Shown here in pieces: positions 21,930-32,252 of a DNA stretch of 64,000 nucleotides. The stretch's first letter is position 1; each line of letters starts with the position of its first letter. Position numbers and translations under genes: made by a program. The notes beneath the pieces are model-generated. The model searched no databases, was not told the origin of the DNA, and saw only the letters and a program-made list of their open reading frames with translations. The stretch comes from Ridgeia piscesae (taxonomy: Eukaryota; Annelida; Polychaeta; Sabellida; Siboglinidae), in contig JAODUO010000883.1 of the NCBI GenBank assembly GCA_025642075.2, positions 161,001 through 225,000 on the forward strand, given 5' to 3'.

Positions 21930-22127
21930 CGTGCACCCAGGCCCAGCGTGGCTCTTCAACTCATCTAGTTCGTGTACTCTCTCGATTTGACATTTTGATT
22001 TATTTGCTGTGCTGCTTAGACTGCACGAATTATCGTCTTCGTACTCGCTTTCCACCCACTCCCCATCACGTTTTGTAGCTATTTTTGTGGTAGGTGGCTT
22101 TTCGACTAGGTAGTAGACATGGCTCAA
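21930..22127 (-). CDS. Candidate upstream exon or small unknown ORF
   Basis: A minus-strand frame starts with an ATG in a good context (GAGCCATGT) and is hydrophilic and acidic: MSHVYYLVEKPPTTKIATKR, WVESEYEDDNSCSLSS, KCQIERVHELDELKSH. The composition differs from neighbouring junk frames, and the position suits a 5' exon of the lengsin/GS-like gene. The phrase KCQIE also recalls LCQIE in exon 1. No convincing donor is visible (AGAGA|GTACAC is the nearest). It may be chance; I claim no function. Confidence 0.25.
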
Positions 22128-22129
22128 AC

Positions 22130-23285
22130 TTAATGCTTACCCCTCGCCTGAGCCTTAGGCATGCATAACATTCCTAGTCATGACTAAAGACTGGATAGCA
22201 GTGGTCCACTGGAAAATGGCTATTTCACACAACACTTAATAATCTAAATGCAAGTCATTCATTTTACCAAACATTCAGAAACATAAGATTTTTGAAAATA
22301 AAATCTCTAATCTTTTCAAAAATAAAATAACGAATCATTGCATCCACTTTTTCGGGATTCACTGCGGAGAGTGACACTGCTGCGACGCTACGCTAAGGGT
22401 ATTCTTAGTGCATCTTTGTTCCGCTAGAGTGCACATTGGATGCTTCTATACTGTAAATGGTATATCGAATCTCATAGAGAAAAGGGATTCTTTGGGATAT
22501 GAAAGGGATTCTTTCTTGTTATGTTACTGAACATTTTTCAGGATACTTCTTTTCCAAATCAAAACTTTTAAATTTTCATATCCTAATCGAGATTTTTCTT
22601 TTACCTGTAGAGACTTTCGTGTATTTCCTGCTAACTGATACATTGGGTCATCGCAATATTATAATGATCACTCCCAACTTTGGGTCTTTTGGCCTCAGGG
22701 GCCAGAAATCCCGTTTTCGGGCCTGAAATGAAGTAAATTCAAATATTTGGTCACTGTGGGGTCAAACATGGGTGTAGAGACACACAATTTGGCATGAAGC
22801 ATTGGGGAAGGTGGTGTTGCATGATTTATATTTATAAGTCTTTTTATGTAATAAACTTCCCCCACGGCCATAAGCTTCAATTTGATACCAAAATGAGCTC
22901 TCTAACTCGGAAATTATACCCGCTGTGTGTGAAAAGCCTAACCCACCACCTAAATCACTGACATTTTAATAATCGAATGTTGGGTCTTCTAATGCGCTAC
23001 TATCTTTATTTTATTATAAGTAATCATGATCTCGATGTTGATTACGCGCATTTAAATTATCCTGAAGGTCAAGATCAAGGAAGAGTCAACGTTTTGATAA
23101 ACTGTTTTCGTAGTATAATGATTAGTATTACTCTTTTCTTAGTATTAACATTATTATTATCTTGTTATTAATTAAATTATTATTATGTACATCATGAACT
23201 ACTAGAGGTAGAAACTATTATGTAATTTTAAGGGCGTCCATTTGCTTCAATTAATTTAGTTATTACTGGTGTCCTGTCATTCATT
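22130..23285. other. AT-rich intergenic DNA, no supported gene
   Basis: Short plus-strand frames (22,499-22,726; 22,977-23,171) have no recognisable domain. The latter ends in Leu-rich text and is discussed under rejected items. Confidence 0.4.
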
Positions 23286-23352
23286 ATTAACATGTTCTGT
23301 CTGTTGTATTGTGTTGTATATACGCCAAATAAAAGTTCAAGTTCAAGTTCAC
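23286..23352 (+). repeat. 3' end of a non-LTR element with (GTTCAA)n tail
   Basis: The sequence ACGCCAAATAAAAGTTCAAG runs into TTCAAGTTC repeats. It abuts, without a gap, the truncated endonuclease start of the LINE on the other strand. It reads as the 3' tail of an element inserted on the plus strand. Confidence 0.45.
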
Positions 23353-23815
23353 TTCGGAGATCCCGATTACATCCCATATTAACCTGGTTTCCCGACGTTC
23401 TTCCTCCAGTTCTTGTATGTGTTCATCTCTTAGTAGAATTCTGACGTTGTAGGTCGCTATCTTTAGTCTATTTACCCTCTTTCGGCGGATATTTTTGACC
23501 CAGAGATTCTTAGCACCCTTTGCACATAGTCCTAGTTGACCAGAGACACCTCCTTGGTCATGGACTCTTTCGGCGCCGCTGGGGACTGGGGGCATGGTCT
23601 TTGTAGCGCTTTGCATGCTGGTGTTGTTCCCCTACCTTTTCACGCTGGCCAGTGCGGGTTTGAAGGGGCAGGCGATATAGGGTGAACGAAATTGCCCAAC
23701 TTTCGACACGGTGGCTGTGGCAGTACCGAACCACCGACCTGCCGGCACTTTTTGTCCGGATTAAAAGTCTGCTTAAACGAAGATAAAAGAAATGTTGTAT
23801 AGCCAGTATCGCCAT
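23345..23815 (-). pseudogene. LINE 5' region and endonuclease start (RTE/CFDP2-like)
   Basis: The minus-strand frame reads ERVHDQGGVSGQLGLCAKGA then IATYNVRILLRDEHIQELEE and LIWDVIGISEV, the first catalytic-loop strands of the EEP endonuclease (TYNVR, ISEV). It stops abruptly at 23,345, where another element's tail begins. It is the same family as 4,826-5,685, complementing the part deleted there. Upstream (23,630-23,780) CCCAACTTTCGACACGG resembles the SINE-associated block at 58,840, so the 5' end may be composite. Confidence 0.75.
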
Positions 23816-23819
23816 ATTA

Positions 23820-24325
23820 AATCACAATGCCAGTAGAGTTATATCCAAAAAAAAATTAATATTGTTTTATGTATTTTATTTCCAGTGACAGCAATTGTTC
23901 TCAACAAAGCGCCGTGCGTTTTATTATTGCAATCCGTGGATAACTTCACTATTTATATTAGGCCTATGTCCATATCATAACCTGGATTTAAATCAGCCCG
24001 TGGCCAGCAATAGTCACAGTTATTATACTAAACACGCTATGTGTCCAAATCGTCGAGCTGCCATGAGTTTTCTTTCGGTACATATACATAGCGAGCGTCA
24101 TCACATGTCGCTCAGTCACATCACGCTTTGAACCAGTACAGACGTTTCGCGCCGCACAAACACCTGTTGTTGTGCATCGTCTATAACGAGGCGTCAAATG
24201 TCCAGCCTGTTGAACGTGGCCAGTATCTGGTAGAAGTGGTACCGACGAGTACCTCACTCGAGTGTGAGGTCTTGGCGGGTATCCAGCGCCGTTACCCAGG
24301 GTAAGCCAAGCCGGAGGCACGTTTT
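23820..24325. other. Intergenic DNA, no supported gene
   Basis: Frames on both strands around 23,895-24,320 lack domains. GC content increases toward 24,300. Confidence 0.35.
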
Positions 24326-24329
24326 AACT

Positions 24330-24690
24330 CACCGGGTGGGTTGATCCGCCACAGGGCATTTTTCGACAAGGTGAGTAACGAGCATGTGTCCCCGTGAATA
24401 GCCTGTTTACACGGTACAGATGAAAATGTTTCCACGTGATTGTGTTCGTGTTTATATTGTACACGTGGTGAATACAAGTATTAGTAACTATTAATGTTTG
24501 TTAATATTGGACGTCGTTGTTTCGAATTCCGTGTTTGCAGTGTGTGATATATGATCATGCTCTGCGCATTTTATCTCAACGAACTGAACAGAAACATTAG
24601 AGCATGTAACCACGCGACATATTATTTGTTAAAATGATGGTGTAAACACGGTACATGTGACCAACCATCATTTAACAAATAAATCTACAA
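24330..24690 (-). repeat. Solitary copy of the CACGTG-rich dispersed repeat
   Basis: It matches the repeat at 34,370-34,850 (inverted orientation) block for block: GGGCATTTTTCGACAAGG, GAGTAACGAGCATGTGTCC, GTTTACACGGTAC, ATCTCAACGAACTGAACAGA and GTGACCAACCATC. It has two CACGTG palindromes (about 24,433 and 24,462). Its presence outside the 32-56 kb duplications shows that the segment is an independent repeat family, probably a non-autonomous transposon or its end. Confidence 0.7.
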
Positions 24691-24699
24691 CAGTATGAA

Positions 24700-25555
24700 A
24701 GTTTGTAGTAACGTTGGTAATAATAACAATTATCAGTCTTTTTATTACACATAATAAAGTATCCGAAATACATAGGAAAGTGTGTGTAATATTCTAGTCA
24801 ACATCGTGTTCACGTAATATAAGAAATTGGTTTATCAATTTATTAGGGAATGCAAATAATAATGACTTATGTGTATAAAACTTCTTGCATTTCTTTTCAA
24901 CACATTTATAGATTGTTTTCATTATGGCACAGTCTTTATATACGAATAAATTCAATTCTATTTATACCAGCTTTATTTTCGAATTACTAACTAATTTATT
25001 ACTTTTACATTATTTTTTATTTACCCACATAATTCATTTATATACTATAATAAAATAAATAACAGTATTTGTCTACGCCAAATCTCCAGCAATAAAACCA
25101 TTCAGAGGCGCTTTACACTTTACAGAAATATAGATTACCTTTAAATAAAAAAATTGAGATGTAGTTGTACAATAAATAGATCAGTAAAAAGAGTTCAATA
25201 TAAATAAATAATATTAGTCTTTTAATACTAAAATACTACTACTGATAAATAATAGTAATTACATTACAAGGTAAAATACATAATAAAATAGTTGATAAAT
25301 ACTAGATATTACGGATATTATAAAATTGTTCTTTTAAAGTGAAAATGCTCTTTTAAACAGAATTGTTGAACAGTTTCCCCCATGTAAACGTAACATATGA
25401 GTAGTAGTATCCTAAAAAGCAAACATCAAATAACCATGACAAACTAAACTAGTACAGACTGTAATCGCAAATTCGGAAATAGCAATTACGTAAAAAATAC
25501 CGTTTGTTGGATTCGGTCGACGACTGAAGTCACGACGTCATCTTCTGCTACCATC
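24700..25555. other. AT-rich spacer before the satellite
   Basis: Very AT-rich DNA with no frame of note. CATTCAGAGGCGCTTTACAC at about 25,101-25,120 is a short relic of the SINE 3' block. Confidence 0.45.
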
Positions 25556-25559
25556 TTAT

Positions 25560-28500
25560 GCTTCCAATTTAGTGACCTCTTCTGCGTCCTGATCTTTGTT
25601 CTATGTCCCCTTTCTTCTGCCCACTTCTGCTCCATATTCTGCGACCATCTCTGCGACCTCCTTTGGATCCGTTTCTGGGTTCTGTGTCCCTTTCTGCATC
25701 CTCTTCTGCTCCATAATCTCCGTTCACTTTTTGTACTAAGTCACCTTCTCCGTCCTCTTCTCAATCTTCCGCGTCAACTTTTGCGCCCTCTTTCGGGTCC
25801 TCTTATTGTTAAATGTCCCCTTCTCCGTCCTCTTCTGCTCCATCTCCTGCGTCCTCTTCTGGGTCCTCTTCTGCTCCATCTTCTGCGTCCCCTTCTGCGT
25901 CCGCTTCTGCGGCCTCTTCTGGGTCCTCTTCTTGTTCTATGTCCCTTTCTGCGTCCTCCTCTGCTCTATCTACTGCGTCCCCTTCTGCGTCCTCTTCTTG
26001 TTCTGTGTCCTCTTCTGCGTCCTCTTCTGCTCAACCTTCTGCGTCCGCTACTGGATCCTCTTCTGGGTCCTCTTCTTGTTCTGTGTCCCCTTCTGCGTCC
26101 TCTTCTGCTCCATCTTCTGCGTCCGCTTCTGGGTCCTCTTCTGGGTCCTCTTCTTGTTCTATGTCCCCTCTGCGTCCTCTTCTGGTCCATCTTCTGCGTC
26201 CGCTTCTGCGTCCACTTCTGGGTCCTCTTCTTGTTCTGTGTCCCCTTCTGCGTCCTCTTCTGCTCCATCTTCTGCGTCCGCTTCTGGGTCCACTTCTGGG
26301 TCCTCTTCTTGTTCTGTGTCCCCTTCTGCGTCCTCTTCTGCTCCATCTTCTGCGTCCGCTTCTGGGTCCTCTTCTGGGTCCTCTTCTTGTTCTATGTCCC
26401 CTTCTGTGTCCTCTTCTGGTCCATCTTCTGCGTCCGCTTCTGGTCCACTTCTGGGTCCTCTTCTTGTTCTGTGTCCACTTCTGCGTCCTCTTCTGCTCCA
26501 TCTTCTGCGTCCGCTTCTGCGTCCACTTCTGGGTCCTCTTCTTGTTCTGTGTCCCCTTCTGCGTCCTCTTCTGCTCCATCTTCTGCGTCCGCTTCTGCGT
26601 CCACTTCTGGGTCCTCTTCTTGTTCTGTGTCGCCTTCTGCGTCCTCTTCTGCTCCATCTTCTGCGTCCGCTTCTGCGTCCACTTCTGGGTCCTCTTCTTG
26701 TACTATGTCCCCGTCTGTGTCCTCTTCTGCTCCATCTTCTGCGTCCGCTTCTGCGTCCTCTTCTGGTCCTCTTCTTGTTCTATGTCCCCTTCTGCGTCCT
26801 CTTCTGCTCCATCTTCGGCGTCCGCTTCTGCGTCCACTTCTGGGTCCTCTTCTTGTTCTGAGTCCCCTTCTCGTCCTCTTCTGCTCCATCTTCGGCATCC
26901 GCTTCTGCGTCCACTTCTGGGTCCTCTTCTTGTTCTGTGTCCCCTTCTGCGTCCTCTTCTGCTCCATCTTCTGCGTCCGCTTCTGCGTCCACTTCTGGGT
27001 CCTCTTCTTGTTCTGTCCCCTTCTGCGTCCTCTTCTGCTCCATCTTCTGCGTCCGCTTCTGGGTCCTCTTCTTGTTCTGTGTCCCCTTCTGCGTCCTCTT
27101 CTGCTCCATCTTCTGCGTCCGCTTCTGCGTCCTCTTCTGGGTCCTCTTCTTGTTCTATGTCCCCTTCTGCGTCCTCTTCTGCTCCATCTTCTGCGTCCGC
27201 TTCTGCGTCCACTTCTGGGTCCTCTTCTTGTTCTATGTCCCCTTCTGCGTCCTCTTCTGCTCCATCTTCGGCGTCCGCTTCTGCGTCCACTTCTGGGTCC
27301 TCTTCTTGTTCTGTGTCCCCTTCTGCGTCCTCTTCTGCTCCATCTTCGGCGTCCGCTTCTGCGTCCTCTTCTGGGTCCTCTTCTTGTTCTGTGTCCCCTT
27401 CTGCGTCCTCTTCTGCTCCATCTTCTGCGTCCGCTTCTGCGTCCACTTCTGGGTCCTCTTATTGTTCTGTCCCCTTCTGCGTCCTCTTCTGCTCCATCTT
27501 CTGCGTCCGCTTCTGCGTCCTCTTCTGGGTCCTCTTCTTGTTCTGTGTCCCCTTCTGCGTCCTCTTCTGCTCCATCTTCTGCGTCCGCTTCTGCGTCCTC
27601 TTCTGGGTCCTCTTCTTGTTCTATGTCCCCTTCGGCGTCCTCTTCTGCTCCATCTTTTGCGTCGCTTCTGCGTCCACTTCTGGGTCCTTTTCTTGTTCTA
27701 TGTCCCCTTCTGTGTCCTCTTCTGCTCCATCTTCTGCGTCCGCTTCTGCGTCCTCTTCTGGGTCCTCTTCTTGTTCTGTGTCCCCTTCTGCGTCCTCTTC
27801 TGCGTCCGCTTCTGGGTCCACTTCTGGGTCCTCTTCTTGTTCTGTGTCCCCTTCTGCGTCCTCTTCTGCTCCATCTTCGGCGTCCGCTTCTGGGTCCTCT
27901 TCTGGGTCCTCTTCTTGTTCTGTGTCCCCTTCTGCGTCCTCTTCTGCTCCATCTTCTGCGTCCGCTTCTGCGTCCACTTCTGGGTCCTCTTCTTGTTCTG
28001 TGTCCCCTTCTGCGTCCTCTTCTGCTCCATCTTCTGCGTCCGCTTCTGCGTCCACTTCTGGGTCCTCTTCTTGTTGTGTCCCCTTCTGCGTCCTCTTCTG
28101 CTCCATCTTCGGCGTCCGCTTCTGCGTCCACTTCTGGGTCCTCTTCTTGTTCTGTGTCCCCTTCTTCGTCCTCTTCTGCTCCATCTTCGGCATCCGCTTC
28201 TGCGTCCACTTCTGGGTCCTCTTCTTGTTCTGTGTCCCCTTCTGCGTCCTCTTCTGCTCCATCTTCTGCGTCCGCTTCTGCGTCCACTTCTGGGTCCTCT
28301 TCTTGTTTGTCCCCTTCTGCGTCCTCTTCTGCTCCATCTTCTGCGTCCGCTTCTGGGTCCTCTTCTGTGTCCTCTTCTTGTTCTGTGTCCCCTTCTGCGT
28401 CCTCTTCTGCTCCATCTTCTGCGTCCGCTTCTGCGTCCTCTTCTGGGTCCTCTTCTTGTTCTATGTCCCCTTCTGCGTCCTCTTCTGCTCCATCTTCTGC

Positions 28501-30345
28501 GTCCGCTTCTGCGTCCACTTCTGGGTCCTCTTCTTGTTCTATGTCCCCTTCTGTGTCCTCTTCTGCTCCATCTTCTGCGTCCGCTTCTGCGTCGTCTTCT
28601 GGGTCCTCTTCTTGTTCTGTGTCCCCTTCTGCGTCCTCTTCTGCTCCATCTTCTGCGTCCGCTTCTGCGTCCACTTCTGGGTCCTCTTCTTGTTCTGTGT
28701 CCCTTCTGCGTCCTCTTCTGCTCCATCTTCTGCGTCCGCTTCAGCGTCCACTTCTGGGTCCTCTTCTTGTTCTATGTCCCCTTCTGCGTCCTCTTCTTCA
28801 TCCATCTTCTGCGTCCGCTTCTGGGTCCTCTTCTGGTCCCTTTTGTTCTGTGCCCCTTCTGTGTCCTCTTCTGCTCCATCTTCTGCGTCCGCTTCTGCGT
28901 CCACTTCTGGGTCCTCTTCTTGTTCTGTGTCCCCTTCTGCGTCCTCTTCTGCTCCATCTTCTGCGTCCGCTTCTGCGTCCACTTCTGGGTCCTCTTCTTG
29001 TTCTGTCCCCTTCTGCGTCCTCTTCTGCTCCATCTTCTGCGTCCGCTTCTGGGTCCTCTTCTTGTTCTATGTCCCCTTCTGTGTCCTCTTCTGCTCCATC
29101 TTCTGCGTCCGCTTCTGCGTCCTCTTCTGGGTCCTCTTCTTGTTCTGTATCCCCTTCTGCGTCCTCTTCTGCTCCATCTTCTGCGTCCGCTTCTGGGTCC
29201 ACTTCTGGGTCCTCTTCTTGTTCTGTGTCCCCTTCTGCGTCCTCTTCTGCTCCATCTTCGGCGTCCGCTTCTGCGTCCACTTCTGGGTCCTCTTCTTGTT
29301 CTGTCCCCTTCTGCGTCCTCTTCTGCTCAATCTTCGGCGTCCGCTTCTGGGTCCACTTCTGGGTCCTCTTCTTGTTCTGTGTCCCCTTCTGCGTCCTCTT
29401 CTGCTCCATCTTCTGCGTCCACTTCTGGGTCCTCTTCTTGTTCTGTGTCCCCTTCTGCGTCCTCTTCTGCTCCATCTTCGGCGTCCGCTTCTGCGTCCAC
29501 TTCTGGGTCCTCTTCTTGTTCTGTGTCCCCTTCTGCGTCCTCTTCTGCTCCATCTTCTGCGTCCGCTTCTGCGTCCACTTCTGGGTCCTCTTCTTGTTCT
29601 ATGTCCCCTTCTCTGTCCTCTTCTGCTCCATCTTCTGCATCCGCTTCTGCGTCCACTTCTGGGTCCTCTTCTTGTTCTGTATCCCCTTCTGCGTCCTCTT
29701 CTGCTCCATCTTCGGCCTCCGCTTCTGCGTCCACTTCTGGGTCCTCTTCTTGTTCTGTGTCCCCTTCTGCGTCCTCTTCTGCTCCATCTTCGGCGTCCGC
29801 TTCTGCGTCCACTTCTGGTCCTCTTCTTGTTCTGTGTCCCCTTCTGCGTCCTCTTCTGCTCCATCTTCTGCATCCGCTTCTGCGTCCACTTCTGGGTCCT
29901 CTTCTTGTTCTGTGTCCCCTTCTGCGTCCTCTTCTGCTCCATCTTCTGCGTCCGCTTCTGCGTCCACTTCTGGGTCCTCTTCTTGTTCTATGTCCCCTTC
30001 TGCGTCCTCTTCTGCTCCATCTTCTGCGTCCGCTTCTGTGTCCTCTTCTGGGTCCTCTTCTTGTTCTGTGTCCCCTTCTGCGTCCTCTTCTACTCCATCT
30101 TCTGCGTCCGCTTCTGCATCCACTTCTGGGTCCTCTTCTTGTACTGTGTCCCCTTCTGCGTCCTCTTCTGCTACATCTTCTGCGTCCGCTTCTGCGTCCA
30201 CTTCTGGGTCCTCTTCTTGTTCTATGTCCCCTTCTGCGTCCTCTTCTCTTCCATCTTCTGCGTCCGCTTCTGCGTCCTTTTCTGGGTCCTCTTCTTGTTC
30301 TATGACCCCTCTTTTGCTCCATCTTCTGCGTCCTCTTTAGAGAGG
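25560..30345. repeat. 4.8-kb satellite, 78-bp period, pyrimidine-rich
   Basis: About 60 head-to-tail units. The common unit is CCCCTTCTGCGTCCTCTTCT, GCTCCATCTTCTGCGTCCGC, TTCTGCGTCCACTTCTGGGT, CCTCTTCTTGTTCTGTGT: 78 bases, itself built from about 12-base TCTTCTGCGTCC sub-units. Shortened (66-base) and 1-2-base-deleted units are scattered. The left edge (25,560-25,800) is degenerate, as expected of an ageing array end. Plus frames read Ser-Ala (SPSASSSAPSSASASASTSG), Pro-Leu-Arg or Phe-Cys-Val runs; minus frames read EADAEDGAEEDAEGD, Lys-Thr-Gln or Arg-Gly-rich runs. Long frames pass between these registers at indels, so no single protein repeat is conserved. I call it non-coding. Confidence 0.93.
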
Positions 30346-31345
30346 ATTGTCAGATTTTAAAGGTCAAGGTAAGAACAATGTCAAATATCAATAATGTTAT
30401 AATTGCATTGTTCAGTATCTTAAGTTTTCAAAGATTGCTTAATGTATTGAGCCATTTCTTGCCCATGATTCACTAATTTGTATAAATTCAAAATGACCGC
30501 CAAATGAACAAATACATAAATATCTTTTTTTCTTTATCCGAGCAATTTTTTTACAAAGGTTTCAAACAAAACAGCGTGTACTAATATACCTTATGAACAT
30601 ATACAACTTTTGACATGGGGCTACCCTGATTTGAAAGCAAAGGTGAAGGTCGAATGAAGGTCAGAGTTTAAAAAGTGTTTTCAAGCTTATATTTAACCAA
30701 GAATAAATATGTTTATTACATATAAATCAACATCTGTAAGGTCTAGGAATCCACTTATAGTTATGTGAATACCCTTAAGTGTCAGCTATGTTGGATTTCA
30801 AGATGGCCGCCATATGAACATTGATTTTGTTTTGATTTTCAGAATGATCCCTATACTTGGCAACCAAAGATGGCATCGTCAACACTGACTTGATACAGTG
30901 CTGTCATATGTCTACTAACAGCTGGGACAAGTATCGACATAACAGCTCAAAATCCACAACTCGCGAACCCGAGAAAGGTGTCCTCTGATCACAAATAGCG
31001 GGCTTCTTACACGATGCTCCAGTTGGATGACAGGTCCTCAGCAGGCAAGAATCCTCACTGAGTTTGAGGAAACGTAGAGGACCAACAAACCCCCAATCAT
31101 GTGCAAGAATATGCAACCCAGGAAACCTTTAACAACATGTGCTATGTCATCTTAACAATGGGAAATCTGTGCATGGATTCATGCAATGAATTAATGACCT
31201 TGGACAACCATCCATGACTGCATAAACGCAATGGTGGTGCAATCACTGCACTCAATGGAACGTTTGGAGAAAGAGCTGTATTAAAAATACATCAAGGATG
31301 TGGTTGTTGAAAGGAAGACATGAATATGTTAGTTTTTTTAATCAG
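30346..31345. other. DNA right of the satellite, with diverged repeat copies
   Basis: Bases 30,425-30,510 (TTGCTTAATGTATTGAG...ATTCAAAATGACCGCCAAATG) are a diverged copy of the hairpin arm at 31,380-31,462. CAAGATGGCCGCCATATGAA lies at about 30,799. No gene is supported; the frame 30,904-31,116 (minus) has no domain. Confidence 0.45.
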
Positions 31346-31350
31346 GACAA

Positions 31351-31466
31351 TAAATAATATTTTAAAACGTTTTCAATAGTTGCTTAATATATGCACTTAA
31401 TATATGCATTCTTCCCATGGGACGACTATCTAATTTGCATAAATACAAAATGATAGCCAAATGAAG

Positions 31467-31508
<42 letters not shown>

Positions 31509-31526
31509 CTGTATATATATACATAC

Positions 31527-31582
<56 letters not shown>

Positions 31583-31628
31583 GCATATATATTTGTGTGT
31601 ATATATACATGTATATATATATATACAG

Positions 31629-31665
<37 letters not shown>

Positions 31666-31669
31666 GCAC

Positions 31670-31705
<36 letters not shown>

Positions 31706-31768
31706 AATATATATATGTATACATATATATATATATATATTAAATATATATATATATATATACAGTGC

Positions 31769-31812
<44 letters not shown>

Positions 31813-31827
31813 CCTGTATATATATAC

Positions 31828-31879
<52 letters not shown>

Positions 31880-31941
31880 ATCTAGATATATACACACACA
31901 TATATATGCATGTGTATATATTATATATATATATACAGAAT

Positions 31942-31981
<40 letters not shown>

Positions 31982-32083
31982 TTGGCTGTCATTTGTATTT
32001 ATGCAAATTAGATAGTCGTCCCATGGAAAGAAGTGGGTGAATATATTAAGAAACTATTGAAAATGTGTTAAAATATTATTTAC
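31351..32083. repeat. Inverted repeat with 500-bp (TA)n-rich centre
   Basis: The left arm 31,351-31,462 and right arm 31,980-32,083 are reverse complements, sharing CCATGGGACGACTATCTAAT and TTGCATAAATACAAA. Between them lies about 510 bases of TATATA with interspersed GTATAC, GCAT and CTGTATA. It may be an AT-rich foldback element or a hairpin-capped inversion. The Tyr-Ile frames across it are artefacts. Confidence 0.85.
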
Positions 32084-32252
32084 ATTTCGAGATATTGGAC
32101 AATTCGATTATCTGTTTTACATACAAAGCACATAATAAATGCTTGGATAAATAAATAAATACAATCAATGCATATGTATAAAAAATAACATAAGATGTCC
32201 CCATTGCAATAAATCTTTGTTACTCACAGATTGTCTTCACTGTCTGTCTTGA

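Noticed and set aside
22977..23171. Mitochondrial DNA insertion (NUMT)
   Set aside because: The AT-rich, Leu/Ile-rich frame looked mitochondrial at first, but I could not place it in any mitochondrial gene, and it merges into a non-LTR element tail.
26392..28674. Acidic repeat protein (Glu-Asp-Ala rich) on the minus strand
   Set aside because: Same satellite. The acidic register alternates with Arg-Gly and Lys-Thr-Gln registers, so no coding constraint is visible.
25781..30340. Giant Ser/Ala-rich or Leu/Pro/Arg-rich protein on the plus strand
   Set aside because: The frame is a by-product of a stop-free 78-bp satellite. It wanders through all three registers at indels and has no splice or start context.
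31362..31950. Tyr-Ile repeat proteins on both strands
   Set aside because: Translation of a TATATA tract.
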